Source of the DNA: Rotaria sp. Silwood1
Lineage: Eukaryota; Rotifera; Eurotatoria; Philodinida; Philodinidae
NCBI GenBank assembly: GCA_905250075.1
Contig: CAJNOP010000707.1
Location: 1-64,000, forward strand
DNA: 64,000 bases
Direction of reading: 5' to 3'
Part shown: one piece after another, positions 11,253-23,302 of the stretch
Layout: every line of letters starts with the position of its first letter
Position numbering within the stretch: the stretch's first letter is position 1
The notes under the pieces: model-generated
Seen by the model: only the letters and a program-made list of their open reading frames with translations
Told to the model about the DNA's origin: nothing
Database searches by the model: none
Translations under genes and position numbers: made by a program

Positions 11253-11330
11253 AGGTCTGTCTTCGGCTGGGTGAGCGTAGATCTTGATATTTCTCTGTTA
11301 TACAAATTTACACCCACACCCACAAATCTT
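11253..11330. repeat. GT/CA palindromic repeat (copy 5)
   Basis: GGCTGGGTGAGCGTAGATC, a spacer, then TTTACACCCACACCCACAAA. It resembles the copy at 40277-40348, including the GTAGAT.TTGAT spacer motif. It lies just after the ART-TPR pseudogene. Confidence 0.6.
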
Positions 11331-11934
11331 AGAGTAAAATGTTTATACCAAGACAAAAGAATACAGAAAAAGACGTTTTATAAATTGGATGTGGCCTAAG
11401 AAAATGTAAATCATCATTTTATTTCGTCTTCTGATTATTCTTTTTTTCTAATTGCTTGCCTTAGAATAAGATTGAATAGATACGAAATTTCAAGAACTAT
11501 CATGGAGTTCTATACGAACTTTCTTCGTCTTGTTCTCCTAGGTCTTTTGGGCTTATGTGTACCCATATGTGATGAACTTGCAACGTTTGTCTTATTTATA
11601 AAAACATATCAATTGAAAAATTTCTCTCCAATTAAAATGTGAAGTGCATGGGCGCGATTCGATATTTTAAAGGAGAATGTTCGCCAACATATGTTTTACT
11701 TAATGAAAGTATTGTCCTTATACTTTAAGATTTCATCAAGATCATGTTTCACAAAAGACCAAATATGTATACAATAGGTAATCGAAAATGATCATATGTA
11801 ACTACGTCATAGTGATATTTTTCATAATCAACGAAAAATCCATACGATAATAGAAAACTGTTTCTTTATGAGTTTAAACTATAGACTGATAACATGCTAT
11901 TCGAAAAAACGATGAACAAAATGTACTGCGAATA
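11331..11934. other. Intergenic, nothing recognised
   Basis: AT-rich DNA with no supported gene or repeat. Confidence 0.45.
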
Positions 11935-11936
11935 TA

Positions 11937-12758
11937 CAGGGTGTGTAAAAATTTACTTTCTAGAGAGATATAACGCTGTGATTTTAAACAACATCAATGT
12001 CGAGTTTTATACTAAATTAAAGCGCATCGAAATTTTTCAACATCAAATTGAATAGATTTCTAGAATTTTGCGCCATATCGACAGAGAAAAATTTCTTTCA
12101 TGAGGCTATTCAAAACAGATTCGATTTAAAATTTTGAATATCATAGAGTACTCGACACGTAACCTGAAAATGTTGGAACCATAATGAAAACCAAAGCTGA
12201 ATAAAATGCTACGAAAGACGAAACACAATCGTTTTCATGAAAAAACTCTTAAAAAAAACATTTCAAATATTTTGAGAACCATGGTAATGAACATTCAGAT
12301 ATTTGAAATTATTTTATGTTTTTATCTGTCTCATCTTTATGTTCTAAGGAAAACTAATGGTTGTCATACTAGTTATTGATTATGTTCGTCAATCTTCAAA
12401 ATTCTAAATCGAATCTGATTTGAATAGCCGCATGAAAGAAATTTTTCTCTGCTAATATGGCGGAAAATTCTAGAAATTTATTCAATTTGATATTGAAAAA
12501 TTTCGACGCGCTTTAATTTGATATAAATTTGTTATGGATGCTATTTGAAATTACAGCGTCGTCTCTGTGGAAAACCATTCCAATGCACCCTGTTTTTAGA
12601 GATTTGTTATGCTTGATATTAAAAAGTTTGAAGAACTCTTGTCATTCAATACTGATAAATCCCATTTTTGACGCACTTTCATTTAGTATATAATTCGACA
12701 TTGATGCTGTTTAAAACTATAGTGTTACTCCTCTGGAAAAACATTTTTACACACTCTG
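11937..12758. mobile_element. TA-flanked TIR element (Tc1/mariner-like MITE), nested right ends
   Basis: The left end starts CAGGGTGTGTAAAAAT, the right end finishes ATTTTTACACACTCTG, and both are flanked by TA (11935-11936 and 12759-12760), the target used by Tc1/mariner elements. The left arm (11937 to about 12145) is inversely repeated twice on the right: an inner copy about 12395-12594 ending CACCCTG, and an outer copy about 12655-12758. The middle (12146-12394) has no transposase frame. The element is therefore non-autonomous. The doubled right arm suggests a nested insertion or a partial duplication. Confidence 0.75.
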
Positions 12759-12760
12759 TA

Positions 12761-13306
12761 TATGTGATGAAATCTTCTAAGTCATTACTTGTCGTTGATG
12801 TAGATAAATGAGGTTAGTTCAATATACCAATTTGAAAATTTGAAAAGCGTCTCTTCTGTTGCAGGTACTTTGATCATAATTGTGCCGTATTGTTAAGTCA
12901 GAATGTTGTTGCCTGCATTGATTCATTAGTCTATTTTCTGATACTGTTCTTCATCATTTGAATTTTTTTGTTTTTGTAAATGAAAAAAAATCGAAAATGA
13001 GATATTGAATGAACTCACTTGTTGCATCAACATAATAAAAGTCGCGCACATTTCTAGAATCAAACATTTATTTTTGATACTGATATTTTGGCTCTTTGCA
13101 ACTTTCTCAGTTCTATGCTTGCAGCTAAAATTTGAAGATTCGATCCAAAAATCTCTCCTAGTTTATTTATGAAACTCAAGCATAAATAGATTTTGAGCTC
13201 TTCAATAATGAAAACTAAAATAATGTACGATTAATATATATTCTTTTGTCTGCTAGTGATAAATGTTTGCATATGATATATAAAAGAAAACGTGTACATA
13301 GTTTAT
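12761..13306. other. Intergenic, nothing recognised
   Basis: AT-rich spacer between the TIR element and the 3' end of the serpin gene. Confidence 0.4.
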
Positions 13307-16300
13307 TTATGAAGCTGTTGGTGGTGAAACAAACTTGCCACTGAATAAAACAATATTTTGTCGACTTTCACGAATGAAAAATAAAAATGGTCGGTCAGCT
13401 TTAAATTCAATAGGCTGTTCTTCCTCATGTATTAGTGAACAACCATAAACCATGGAAACCGCTGTAGCTGCGGCTGCTTCTGAACCTAAATGAAATGATA
13501 GAAAAAAATAAATAAATAATGGAACAATCTTCAATTATGACTTAAAATCGATATCAAACATTCATGAAAAACTTACACTAATTCTTCATTCTAACTTATA
13601 AGAAAGATGAACTTTATCTCCGCGAGTGTTTTTCTAAGTAACTTAATAGCCATTTGTATAAAAGCAATTATACAAATACATATTATAACGATAAATTTAT
13701 ACATTTAGAAAGTTTGCAAATGAACACCGTGAAATTCTGTCGAATTTCTCAAATATATAATAAATATGAACGATCAGCTTTCTATTCTATCGAAAGAGGT
13801 TTTCAATTTATTGATAGTGTTTCTGTACTCATGATAGGACCATAATGAAAACCGCTTCCACATCTAATGCAACTAGAAATTAAACTCAAGCTTCTTGGGC
13901 GAAGCCAACTAATTACATGATAAGATTTTACAAGATCGTACTTGTGATCTTATCTTATATTTTGAGATGAGATGAAAATCGAATGCAAATGAGTCGTGAC
14001 AGAATCATTAGAGAAACTCATGTTGGGAGTTTCTTGAAAGATCTTGATGTCTCGTGAATGACACTATAACATTATAAGAAAATCTCGCTCCCAATAAGAT
14101 TTTTGAGAACTCTGATGATAGATTTTCATGTAAGGCTTTAGAGAATACGATTATGTGTACAACATTCATATGATTACGTCTGATTCTTTCACTTTGAGAA
14201 ATTCACTTTTATGGTTCCTGTACTTTACTCAAAAAAAAAGAACTTATTCCTCTTAGCAATAATAATATTACCGTTCAAAATTATACGGAGAGATTTATAT
14301 AAAAAAAATAATGATATATAGAATGAAGTTTTATTAGTTCATCAAGAAAGTCACAGCATCCTATGATTTATGGCAAAAATTTTTCAAAAAAATAAAGTAA
14401 TACAATCTGTGAGATCTCGAATCATAAAACGAGAAGGATGAAGCACTTTGCACGTGATAGATTTTTATATCTAATACTATTCGGTGTTTTTTTTTGTAAG
14501 TCTTATAGTAGTCACAACTGCTGCTACTGATCCTTGTAAAGAAACAAAGAATAGAAAACTGGAAGACTTTTTATTTTCTAAGACATTTCAAAATTAAAAG
14601 AATGAAACTTAAACACGTATGTGAGCCTCTGCTGTTTGTATATTATTCTCTGTCACGACAGAGCTCATCAAAGTAATGTTTTTTCCCACTTACCTTTGTG
14701 TTAGACAGTAAGAGTGATAAGCCTAGTATCATAAAACTATATCAAGAGCAAATTTTTGATGACTCTTTGCCGACAACTGACTTATCATTCTTACTCTCCA
14801 GTAACATAGAATAAGTTTAAGAAAACGGCTCACTTATGCTCTGCAGTCTAGTTTGGTTTTTCAAAAAAAGAGAAATTAAAATACTTAGATGCAAGGCTTT
14901 TAGAAAATTTCAAGTTGCCTAATAAACTATATTTTACTTGTGCTTGATGAATATGTTACGACAGCATCATCATATTAAGCTGAAAATTCCACTATAACTT
15001 CTTCCTTAAACTCCTAGTCGATGATGAAATCTCATACAATTTGAATGTTCATAGTCCAAAATCAAATTTGAATCAACTTTAATGTCTTATGAATATAACA
15101 TTCTCATAATATAATTACTGTCATTGTTTTAGATTCTTTACAACATAGATACAGTAAATCAATTCTTTCACTCTTTAACTATTAGTCTTTATCAATAAAG
15201 TATTCTAGAAAAATATATAGACTTACCGAGTTCATTCACATCGATAAATGCTTTATGAATAACCTACAATTTTATATTCAAGAGATTTACATTTTCGTGT
15301 TTATAATTCTTCTACCTTGCTAATATATAAACCATTTCTATCATATTGTTCACTGACTATACCGGTAAAATCTGCTTTGCTTTCACTAAATGCATTTATC
15401 ATTCCAAGCTGTATAAGAACATCATTTAATTCAAACTTAGTTTCCATTTTAAACTTTGGTATATATAAAAGAAGTTTTTTTCTTGTCGTATATGTGTCAC
15501 TTAACATCTGTTGCATTAAGTCTGGTTGTAATGTTAATTTTTGTTCAACTTCGTCTAATGAAATACCTTGTTTTGGTAAAATTATAGTAAAAACAAATTC
15601 AACATCGTAACTGTCACTTTTATACGGTAAATGAGCAATTTGTACATTTAAATAATCATCTTCAGCATAATTAAAATTTTCTTTTTGATACATTAGTTGG
15701 ATTTTTGATACGTGACCATTAACTTCATAAAAATCAGCATATTGATTTGTAAAATATTCGTCGAATTGTTGTACCCATGTACCCTATTATTTATTCAATA
15801 AAGAAAAAAGAAATCTTATTACTTTCATGAAAAGTAATATTCACCCTAAAATAAATACAATTCACAATAATCAATCGCGTATATTGTGAAGCGTCATTTA
15901 TCGAGAGTAAATTTTGAATTAACCCATATGTTTGTTCTTCAATCCATGCATTGATTGTTTGAATAGCATAAGCACTATTATTTTCAAAATCTTCAAGTGT
16001 GATATCAGCTTTGAAAAAGCTTTGAACAAAATTTAAATAATCTTGTCGAAGTGTATATGATTTTTGTGCATAAAGACGATTAACTAATTTAAGTTGAACT
16101 TGCGTATCATAATCAGCAACAGAAAAAATATACATAACTTTTTCAGCTATTTTTGCTAAATGTTCTATTGATGATGCATTAAAGACATGTAACATTTGAT
16201 TTAATGTTTCTCGTCGAGCACCAACTGTACACATAGCCATAGCAAGAGCAATACTTGCTGGTGAAAGAAATACATTTTGATTATAGTTACTTTGACAAAC

Positions 16301-16366
16301 AGTTGAATAAACATTCTGACCAAAATATTCGAAGTCTGTATTTGTTGATGATAATGATGAAGCCAT
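13307..16366 (-). CDS. Serpin (serine protease inhibitor family), four exons
   Basis: Exons on the minus strand are 16366-15845, 15783-15316, 15263-15227 and 13485-13307. They join in frame to 401 residues, the normal serpin length. Introns are 61 nt, 52 nt and 1741 nt with GT-AG ends. Landmarks: NVFLSPASIALAMAM near the N-terminus, VNCIYF before intron 1, VIHKAFIDVNEL in exons 2/3, then the hinge GSEAAAATAV (residues 343-352) and the C-terminal ADRPFLFFIRE and LFSGKFVSPP motifs. The alanine-rich hinge suggests an inhibitory serpin. Counting P1 from the hinge and from the ADRPF side differs by about seven residues, so the reactive loop is longer than usual and P1 is ambiguous. No signal peptide follows Met 16366, so an intracellular (clade B-like) role is likely. 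An upstream in-frame ATG (16480) would add a low-complexity extension and was not chosen. The stop overlaps an AATAAA. Confidence 0.9.
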
Positions 16367-17931
16367 ATTTTTCGTATGTATGACAAAAAAAAAGAATGAA
16401 GAAAACCGTCTACTGTTGGTGTTTTTATACTCTTTTTTTATGTGAAAGTATACCTTAGGTGTTTTTGTTTGACTCAGCATACAGAGAACAGCACAAGAAA
16501 ATGTGTACCTCTTCTATGGATAGTCTAGTGAGTCAACATTATAGATCAGAGAGAAAAATCTTCATAACATCAAGAAAGCTATTCATGCAGAACAGCAAAT
16601 AAGATAAGAAAACAAAATAAACGTCGGTTGTTGTCTACATATTTTTCTTCATTGACAAAATTATTGAATAGGTCATTGCAGCTTGTGGCTATATGATTCA
16701 CATTTGTATCAAGAAATAAATTGTTTTTACATGATGAAGTACCTTTCATTATTGCTTTTTTTTGAATTCTGATTAATTTCTAGATAGGACAATATTGGAT
16801 TTCTTGTTCAAATTACTCAGTAAGGCAAAAGTATCATATAACACTCAATCATCAATGGTTTATATTTTATGAAAAAAGGAACTAGTCTTTTTAGAAAATC
16901 TCAAAGTCTATTAATTTTATCAATAGCAATTCATGTGAACATTCAGTTTACACTTATATTTATGTCAGCGAAAAAAAAACTGAACTTTTTTATTTATTTT
17001 TATACATTCAAAAGCGTTTTTTTTTTGAAGGCGACCAAATTGTCTATAATCTTTAAGCTATTTGATGAATGTGCTTGTCTTTTATTTATATTTTTTGATA
17101 ATAACAATCATCAAGTATGATTATTAGTTTTTAATGATCATTAGTGAAAACAAATATGCATAATTACGATCTAATTTCGTCAGAAAACAACGATGCATGC
17201 TCAACAACCAAATGTTGTTGTCTGTTAATTTTAAATAACATCATCAAATTAGGTGTCGAATTAAGCACATTGATTGATCTAAAATTAAATAGATATATTA
17301 TTGATAGCTATTTAATCTTTGAACGTAATTCTATTTCAACATTAGTCTTCGAATGTTTATTCATTTTGGTATCTTCTTTCTCTTGTTTTCATGGAACTAT
17401 ACAGTATTTAAATGATATTATGGCCTGCGAGAAATGTCATCAATATAGTTCGAGTTTATACATCTTCCCTATTTTAAGGACAACAGTTGTGAAAATTTTA
17501 TAATAATACTTATCTAGTTTCAAGAGGTTATATGATCAACTTTGAGCATTTTCGGATTTGCAATAACGAAGAGCAAGAAATTGTTTTACGAACTACTGAA
17601 AATTTAGCTTATTCTTCATTAAGATTGCAATATTTCTCCTTTTCTAACTTCTAGAAACAATATTTTCTACTTTTGACAAAATTATCTATTTTGATAATAT
17701 TGATCAAATACAAATCTATTAATAGTCGACCAATCAATCTCAGCGAATAAAATATTATGATGGTCTGAAAATTCTCATTAATCTATTGATCTTACGAAAC
17801 AATGTATTTGATTGAACCCACACAGTACGACTTTATAAAGATAGTATCCTATAAGAACCAGGATGAAGACTTTAGTTGCTCTCGTTCAGGTCTGGAACAA
17901 AGAAGGAGACATAAATGCGTCATAAGAATAG
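16367..17931. other. Intergenic, two doubtful open frames
   Basis: Open frames at 16869-17120 and 17144-17503 (plus strand) encode AT-biased peptides. The second has two hydrophobic stretches and several cysteines but no recognisable domain. I keep both as unsupported. Confidence 0.35.
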
Positions 17932-20900
17932 CATCACATTTAATTACCATCTAAATGTTCATCTGATTAAGTACATTTTATTTTCGACAATTTTGTAGTA
18001 ATCATCAGAAATGCTTCTAATGCTTTTTTTGCATACATTTGAATCTAACATTGATCGTCAACAAGCGAGTATGAATTAGAATATTCTCATGAAAAACCTG
18101 CTTAGATAAATGAATTGGTCAACACATCCGATAAACATTTTTTTCCTCTTTCTTCTATCAGTCAGTTATAAACTGTGTTAGTTCATTTGTTTTTCAACTC
18201 AACTGTTTTCATAAAAAACTTTATAATTATTATTGAATTGTCAAAAACAAAAAGTATTTAATTAGATGAAGATCTAGATAGAACTCAAATGTGATCTTAC
18301 TACTTTTTGAGAGACAACTACTTTTTTCATGGCGAACGTTGTTGATTTTCTAGAGCTATTTTCTGAAAATAAAATGATCATTTTTGCAAATTTTACAAAA
18401 AATTAAAAAAATATTATGACGCATCTATTAGTAGAATAAGATGCAAAATCGAAAAGGTTATCTCTTCTCTCTTGTGTTTCAGACCTAAACAATGGCAGTT
18501 CAGATATTCATTCAGCTCCGTATATGATAAAACCTTTGTAAACTGGCTCTATATAGATACAATCAAATATGTTCACTCGTTAGTCTCTGTGAATATATTG
18601 TACACGTTTTCTTACAAGTCAATTAGAATCTTTTTGAAATAAGAATTTTGAATTCTTTATTACTGATCATTTATTGAGTTAAGCATAAATAGATTATAAA
18701 CCAAACGTATATAATATATTTTTTGTATCTCCAATAAAATGTACATTGTCTTAATAAGAGCAAGTCTGGTTTTTTGAATATTAACGTTGGTCTTGAAAGA
18801 AAATTTCTCATAAAACTAACTGCTGATATAATTGTCTAGTTTGTTTTTATTGCATGAACTCTATTGAACCAATTTATTGCTCAAAATTGAAGGATATGAA
18901 TATTATCTGGTGAATTTTTCTGAATAAAAATAATCATTTTCGGATTAAATAAATTTCAAATAATATTTCAGTATTTCGCATATTGGAGCAAAAACAAATT
19001 TCCAATTAGCATCATGAAACCTATCTATATTAATTAAATGTTTTTTCTTTAATAATAGAAGTTTTAAATATATAAGTTCACGGAATATAATCAAAACAAA
19101 AGATCATTTTTATTCAAGTCAATATATAATAGTAGTAGGCTTTTAAATACAAAATCACAGTCTAATGCAAGTTTAAATATAATATAAATCTACATTAACA
19201 AATCTAGTCAATAAAACTTCAAACTTTTGATTACTTAAACTATTCTCACTTTGTAGATGCGATGCGACGACAATGTTTGTTCGCTTTTTATGCCTAAGAA
19301 TATTGTCCAACACGTGAAAAGTGTTTCACATCTTTTCCTTTTTCATCTCAAGAAGAGAATAGGGCATCCTTAAATTTTATTCGTAATTATGCAATATTTT
19401 TCAAAATAATTATTGACATTCAGCAGTGTGGATTCAGAACTTTTATAATGAGGTGTGCTTCAGTAAAGAATCGTACATATCATAATATCACGATACGGAG
19501 TATCGAGAGGTGAACATCAAAATATTATTAAACTATTCAAATAAGGTGTGTTCACTAAGTAAATTTTAGTAGTAAGATTTAGAAAAACATCAAAGTGTTT
19601 ATGTTCATAGGATATCATACTTGAATAAGATCAATGTTTTTCGCTGATAGTCTGAATTAGAATCTTTACGCTATCAAAATTTCAATTGTATCACTTATGT
19701 ACAAGTGGAACTATCAATCATGCTTCAGTGATATTGTTGTGCAAATACATATGCTTCGGATTACGAAGTTTTTAAAACATATTGCTTTTTCTTATCCCCG
19801 AGAACATCATTATTTCGAAGAAATCATGTCTTGCATCAGAAGCGATGAAAAAATTACTATGATGAATATGTATCTTTTTGATACAAATAACTTACAGTGA
19901 TTTAAGATGAGATCAGTTTAGACAATTGTAGATATCACTTTATACATATTGGTGTTGTGTCGATTGACTTCTTCGTCTGTTGAACATTTCATCATTCCCG
20001 TATCTGTTAACAGTTCGGTTATGTCGCTAAACATTTACAACTTAATATCATTGAATAAACCACTTCTTTGTGTTCAACCTATTGTGTAAGACATGATTTA
20101 ACAAACACACATTCTCAAACAATGATATGAATATCTTTTACATAGAAAGGTATAACTACACGTTGTTTCGAACGTTTGAATTCTTTCTATAATGATAAGT
20201 AATCAAAAAAAAAACAAAAGAAATATCGACTAATAGATATTTTGTACGATTATCTGTATTATGACATTTAATATATTTATCAAACGATTAGAAAATTTCT
20301 TAAATTGAATCGAGCAGATAAGAATGGATAGGTTTGAATTGAAATCAGATTAAGATATTTTCTCCCAGTTAATGGAAAAGTATTCCCTACAAAACGAACA
20401 ATATCTTTAGAATTATAGAGCTTATCATATCAATGGGCTGAACCAATAAAAGATAACATTCGAATTTCAAATGGCTCGTCGAAAAACTAGAATATAAGAG
20501 ACTGTGAGTTACAATCGATCAAACAAGCTAGGTTAAATAAACATAGCAAAAAAACTGAATAACATTTAATCCACTCAAAAAATCATTTGATATTTGATGT
20601 ATGAAAACAGAAGTAATTTACACTGGAAATGTCGGGATTCAACTGTTTAGTCCTTTTTTTTGAGAATTATATATGTAAACACATTGCAAGCGTGACTGTT
20701 CGTTGTATTTTTTAAATTTCTTCTTATTCGTTTCGCTGTTCTTTGATTTCTGTAGATTTATTTTCTGATTGTAAAGTTTTTTTTCTACTAATAAATTGTA
20801 CAGTTTTACTGGTGTTTACATTTGATGAATGAATCATTATGCAATTAATTACCGATGATTTTAATCCTTACCATCTCATGTATGATACTGACTACCTAAA

Positions 20901-21147
20901 TGATCACCACGCCCATACTTGTCAATTATGTTATCAGATCATTTGATTATGTTTGTTGAAAACAAATTGCATGACGAAATATTCCACACTATGACGCAAT
21001 ATAATTTTTAGATAGTAATTCATTTTGATTCATAAGACTTTTGATTAGTCATTGAAGTTAAAATATATGTGATTTATATGATATCTGATACATATATTTA
21101 GCTATTCCCTAGACTGAAAGGCTAGGGTCTAGAAACCTAAATTTTCT

Positions 21148-21305
21148 GTGTTTGGATCGGTGACGTCTGTGTTTGGATCGGTGACGTCTGTNNNNNNNNN
21201 NGTGACGTCTGTGTTTGCATCGGTGACGTCTGTGTTTGGATCGGTGACATCTGTGTTTGCATCGGTGACGTCTGTGTTTGGATCCGTGACATCTTTGTTT
21301 GAATC
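21148..21305 (-). repeat. 21-bp minisatellite, in frame on the minus strand, with assembly gap
   Basis: Units of GTGTTTGGATCGGTGACGTCT, with G/C variation at one position, repeat about seven to eight times around ten Ns (21192-21201). On the minus strand they encode the heptad TDVTDPN/TDVTDAN inside an open frame (21404-21129). Its unique N-terminal part is basic (KSTKRPNLPRRPDQN). The true repeat number is unknown because of the gap. Whether this frame is expressed cannot be judged. Confidence 0.75.
21192..21201. other. Assembly gap (10 N)
   Basis: A run of ten Ns inside the 21-bp minisatellite. The repeat number is not reliable. Confidence 0.95.
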
Positions 21306-21646
21306 GGTCGCAGAGGTTGTTTGTGCATTTTGATCTGGTCTTCGAGGTAAATTTGGCCTTTTGGTGGATTTTCTAGCTACATGCTCGATTCTATTGTTTG
21401 CCATTTTTTCTAGTTAATTTTCAAAATATCGTAAGCTTTTTCTGTCTTTTAAATATCAGTCTTCCCTGATCTGATTTCAGTTTTCGTGTTTTATCACGCT
21501 TTTTGCTTAATTTCACTTTCGAGTATCTCATCATAAATAGTTTAGTTTTCTTTGAGTTTGTTTACTTGAATACAATATTGTGGCGCAATAACGGTGCCAA
21601 CTCGTCGCCCACCGATCTTAATTCTTCCAGTAACATTCACGATTAT

Positions 21647-22525
21647 ATGAAAATGGATATCCGCTTGTCGACTTCTACCAACCGAATGCGAGCTTTTCGT
21701 GCCCGTCGTGCTCTCGTTGAGACTGCTGAACAAAAAGAGAGTCGCCTGGCTATTGACAGACAATACAGAAAACAGCGATTGATCGATTTTGGTGTCAAAA
21801 AAACAGTCGAAGAGAAGCAAACGCATCTTATACCACGTAGCCAATACGAAGTGAAACGTCTAGCCGATAAACATGCAAAAGAAAACGCAAAGGAGAGAGA
21901 AGAACGTCTTACAAGCCAAACGTGCTAAAGAAATGAACCGCCGACACAACTTACGAGCGCGCGAGACTGGTGCGGAGCGAAATACTAGATTAGAACCTGA
22001 TCGTGATCAACATCGGTAAGACTCATAGTTTCTTTGTTTTTTCTACCAAACATTCCTTTCTTTTCGACTCATAGGGCGAAAACACGTGCGAAAATGATTC
22101 AAATATGGCAACTGACCGAAATTGCGCTGTATGCGGCTATAAAATCCTGACTCAGAATTGGTCACAATTAACTATCAGATCGTTTCCGAACCTGCATCTT
22201 CTTCGACCTCAGAGCGACGAGACATCGAATTCTGTTTTGAAAATTAATTTTTCACGATTTACCAGTAAGGATCTTTATTGATCGGAAATCATCATTTTGA
22301 AACGTTTTCTAACTCAAAATAGGCTATGTTCGACGAATGTTAGAAACTTTCTCTGGTTTCGATGTTCTCGTGAATGGAGCACTGTTAGGACGATGCGGGA
22401 TCGATACGAAAACTGGATTGATAGTTGTGTGCAGTGGTTGCCAGACCTCTTTACAAAACGATGCTACGCCTGCGTCGGCTTTGAGCCGCCTATACTCTCC
22501 AGATGATGTTTTGGATGAAGAATAA
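21647..22525 (+). pseudogene. Helitron-like protein N-terminal fragment, frameshifted
   Basis: The first part (21647-21928) is an Arg/Glu-rich repeat region (RMRAFRARRALVETAEQ, EREERL) like the basic repeat leader of many Helitron replicases. An extra base near 21910 breaks the frame. The other frame continues (AKRAKEMNRRHNLRA) to a donor at 22016. Introns 22016-22074 and 22265-22322 have GT-AG ends. The next part carries a C-x2-C (NCAVCGYKIL), and the last exon carries VVCSGCQTSL, then TPASALSRLYSPDDVLDEE and TAA (22523-22525). That C-x2-C followed by Pro-x-x-Ala-Leu resembles the DUF6570-type region in Helitrons. No Rep or helicase domain follows, so this is only a fragment. Confidence 0.5.
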
Positions 22526-23185
22526 ATTTTGTACCGCATATAAAATTGATGTTGGTTAATGTTTTTAACCTGTTTTAACATAAAGACGAAACATCTCTGT
22601 ATTTAAATCTAAATTCCTTTTCAGTTGGTCACTTAATAATATCCTAACTATGAACGGTAGAAAGACTTCATGATTTCCATGAATGCCATCAGTGCTCAAA
22701 AACCGAGCTACGAAAGCTTAGTAATTAGTTCTTTTTAAATTTCTTCTTTCAAAATCTCCGGTTCTTTGGTCATTCAAATATATTCAACACTCAACAGTCT
22801 ACGGTAAAGTGAATCTGCATTCGATGAATATTATTTCTTTTTTTACAACTTTTAGATATTTAAGTTTCTGTTCTTTGTAGTTCTGGCTTCTTAACTTTAA
22901 ATTGCTTTTATTTTGAACTGATTTCTAATTATGAAGTTTAAAAACACTCGGCTTTTCTTTTGTAGCACATCTTTGGGTTTCAGCGAGAGATGTACCCTTT
23001 GATAGTCTCATTCACATATCTACTCACATCACATTTCATCGCCTTTTAGTCTAGGGATGAGTGAATCGGAATCCGATGAACGTTACTTGTACTTAGTGGA
23101 ATTGTTTTATTAGTAATGCTTGTTTAATATATTAGAAATAAAAAAAAAGAAAAATACAAAAAAAAATAGATAAGAATGATATATT

Positions 23186-23302
23186 AGTATAACTTAGGAA
23201 GCGCGATTCTCTGTTAATTTATTTTAAGTTTAAATTTTTTTAAAATCTATTTGCGGATTTATTAAAACCTGGTCAACATAAATTGGTCAATCATCCAGTA
23301 TA
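23186..23302. mobile_element. 105-bp insertion with 6-bp target duplication in the CA-A 3' end
   Basis: Compared with CA-B (42838-42864), the sequence between GATATATT and GATTC is interrupted. AGTATA occurs at 23186-23191 and again at 23297-23302, flanking 105 bp that copy B lacks. The inserted bases supply the premature stop of CA-A. The insert has no obvious TIR. Confidence 0.75.

Larger units (their letters stand above)
21107..23056. mobile_element. Helitron-like remnant inserted in copy A
   Basis: This stretch is missing from copy B, so it is an insertion in A or a loss in B. Near its ends are inverted matching 16-mers, CCCTAGACTGAAAGGC (21107-21122) and GCCTTTTAGTCTAGGG (23041-23056, one mismatch). 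The left one is half of a hairpin (CCCTAG, loop, CTAGGG) followed by TCTAG. It contains a coding remnant resembling the N-terminal part of Helitron proteins and a minisatellite. Terminal inverted repeats are not standard for Helitrons, so the boundaries and class are tentative. Confidence 0.5.

Noticed and set aside
19697..19900. 67-residue open frame, partly open in copy B (about 40620-40752)
   Set aside because: Between copies the changes are mostly amino-acid-changing, as for neutral DNA. Survival of the frame over about 45 codons may be chance.
20850..20955. Short frames in A and B ending in a C-x2-C and stop (TDYLN, CQLCY)
   Set aside because: Attractive similarity, but replacement changes outnumber silent ones, which gives no sign of selection.
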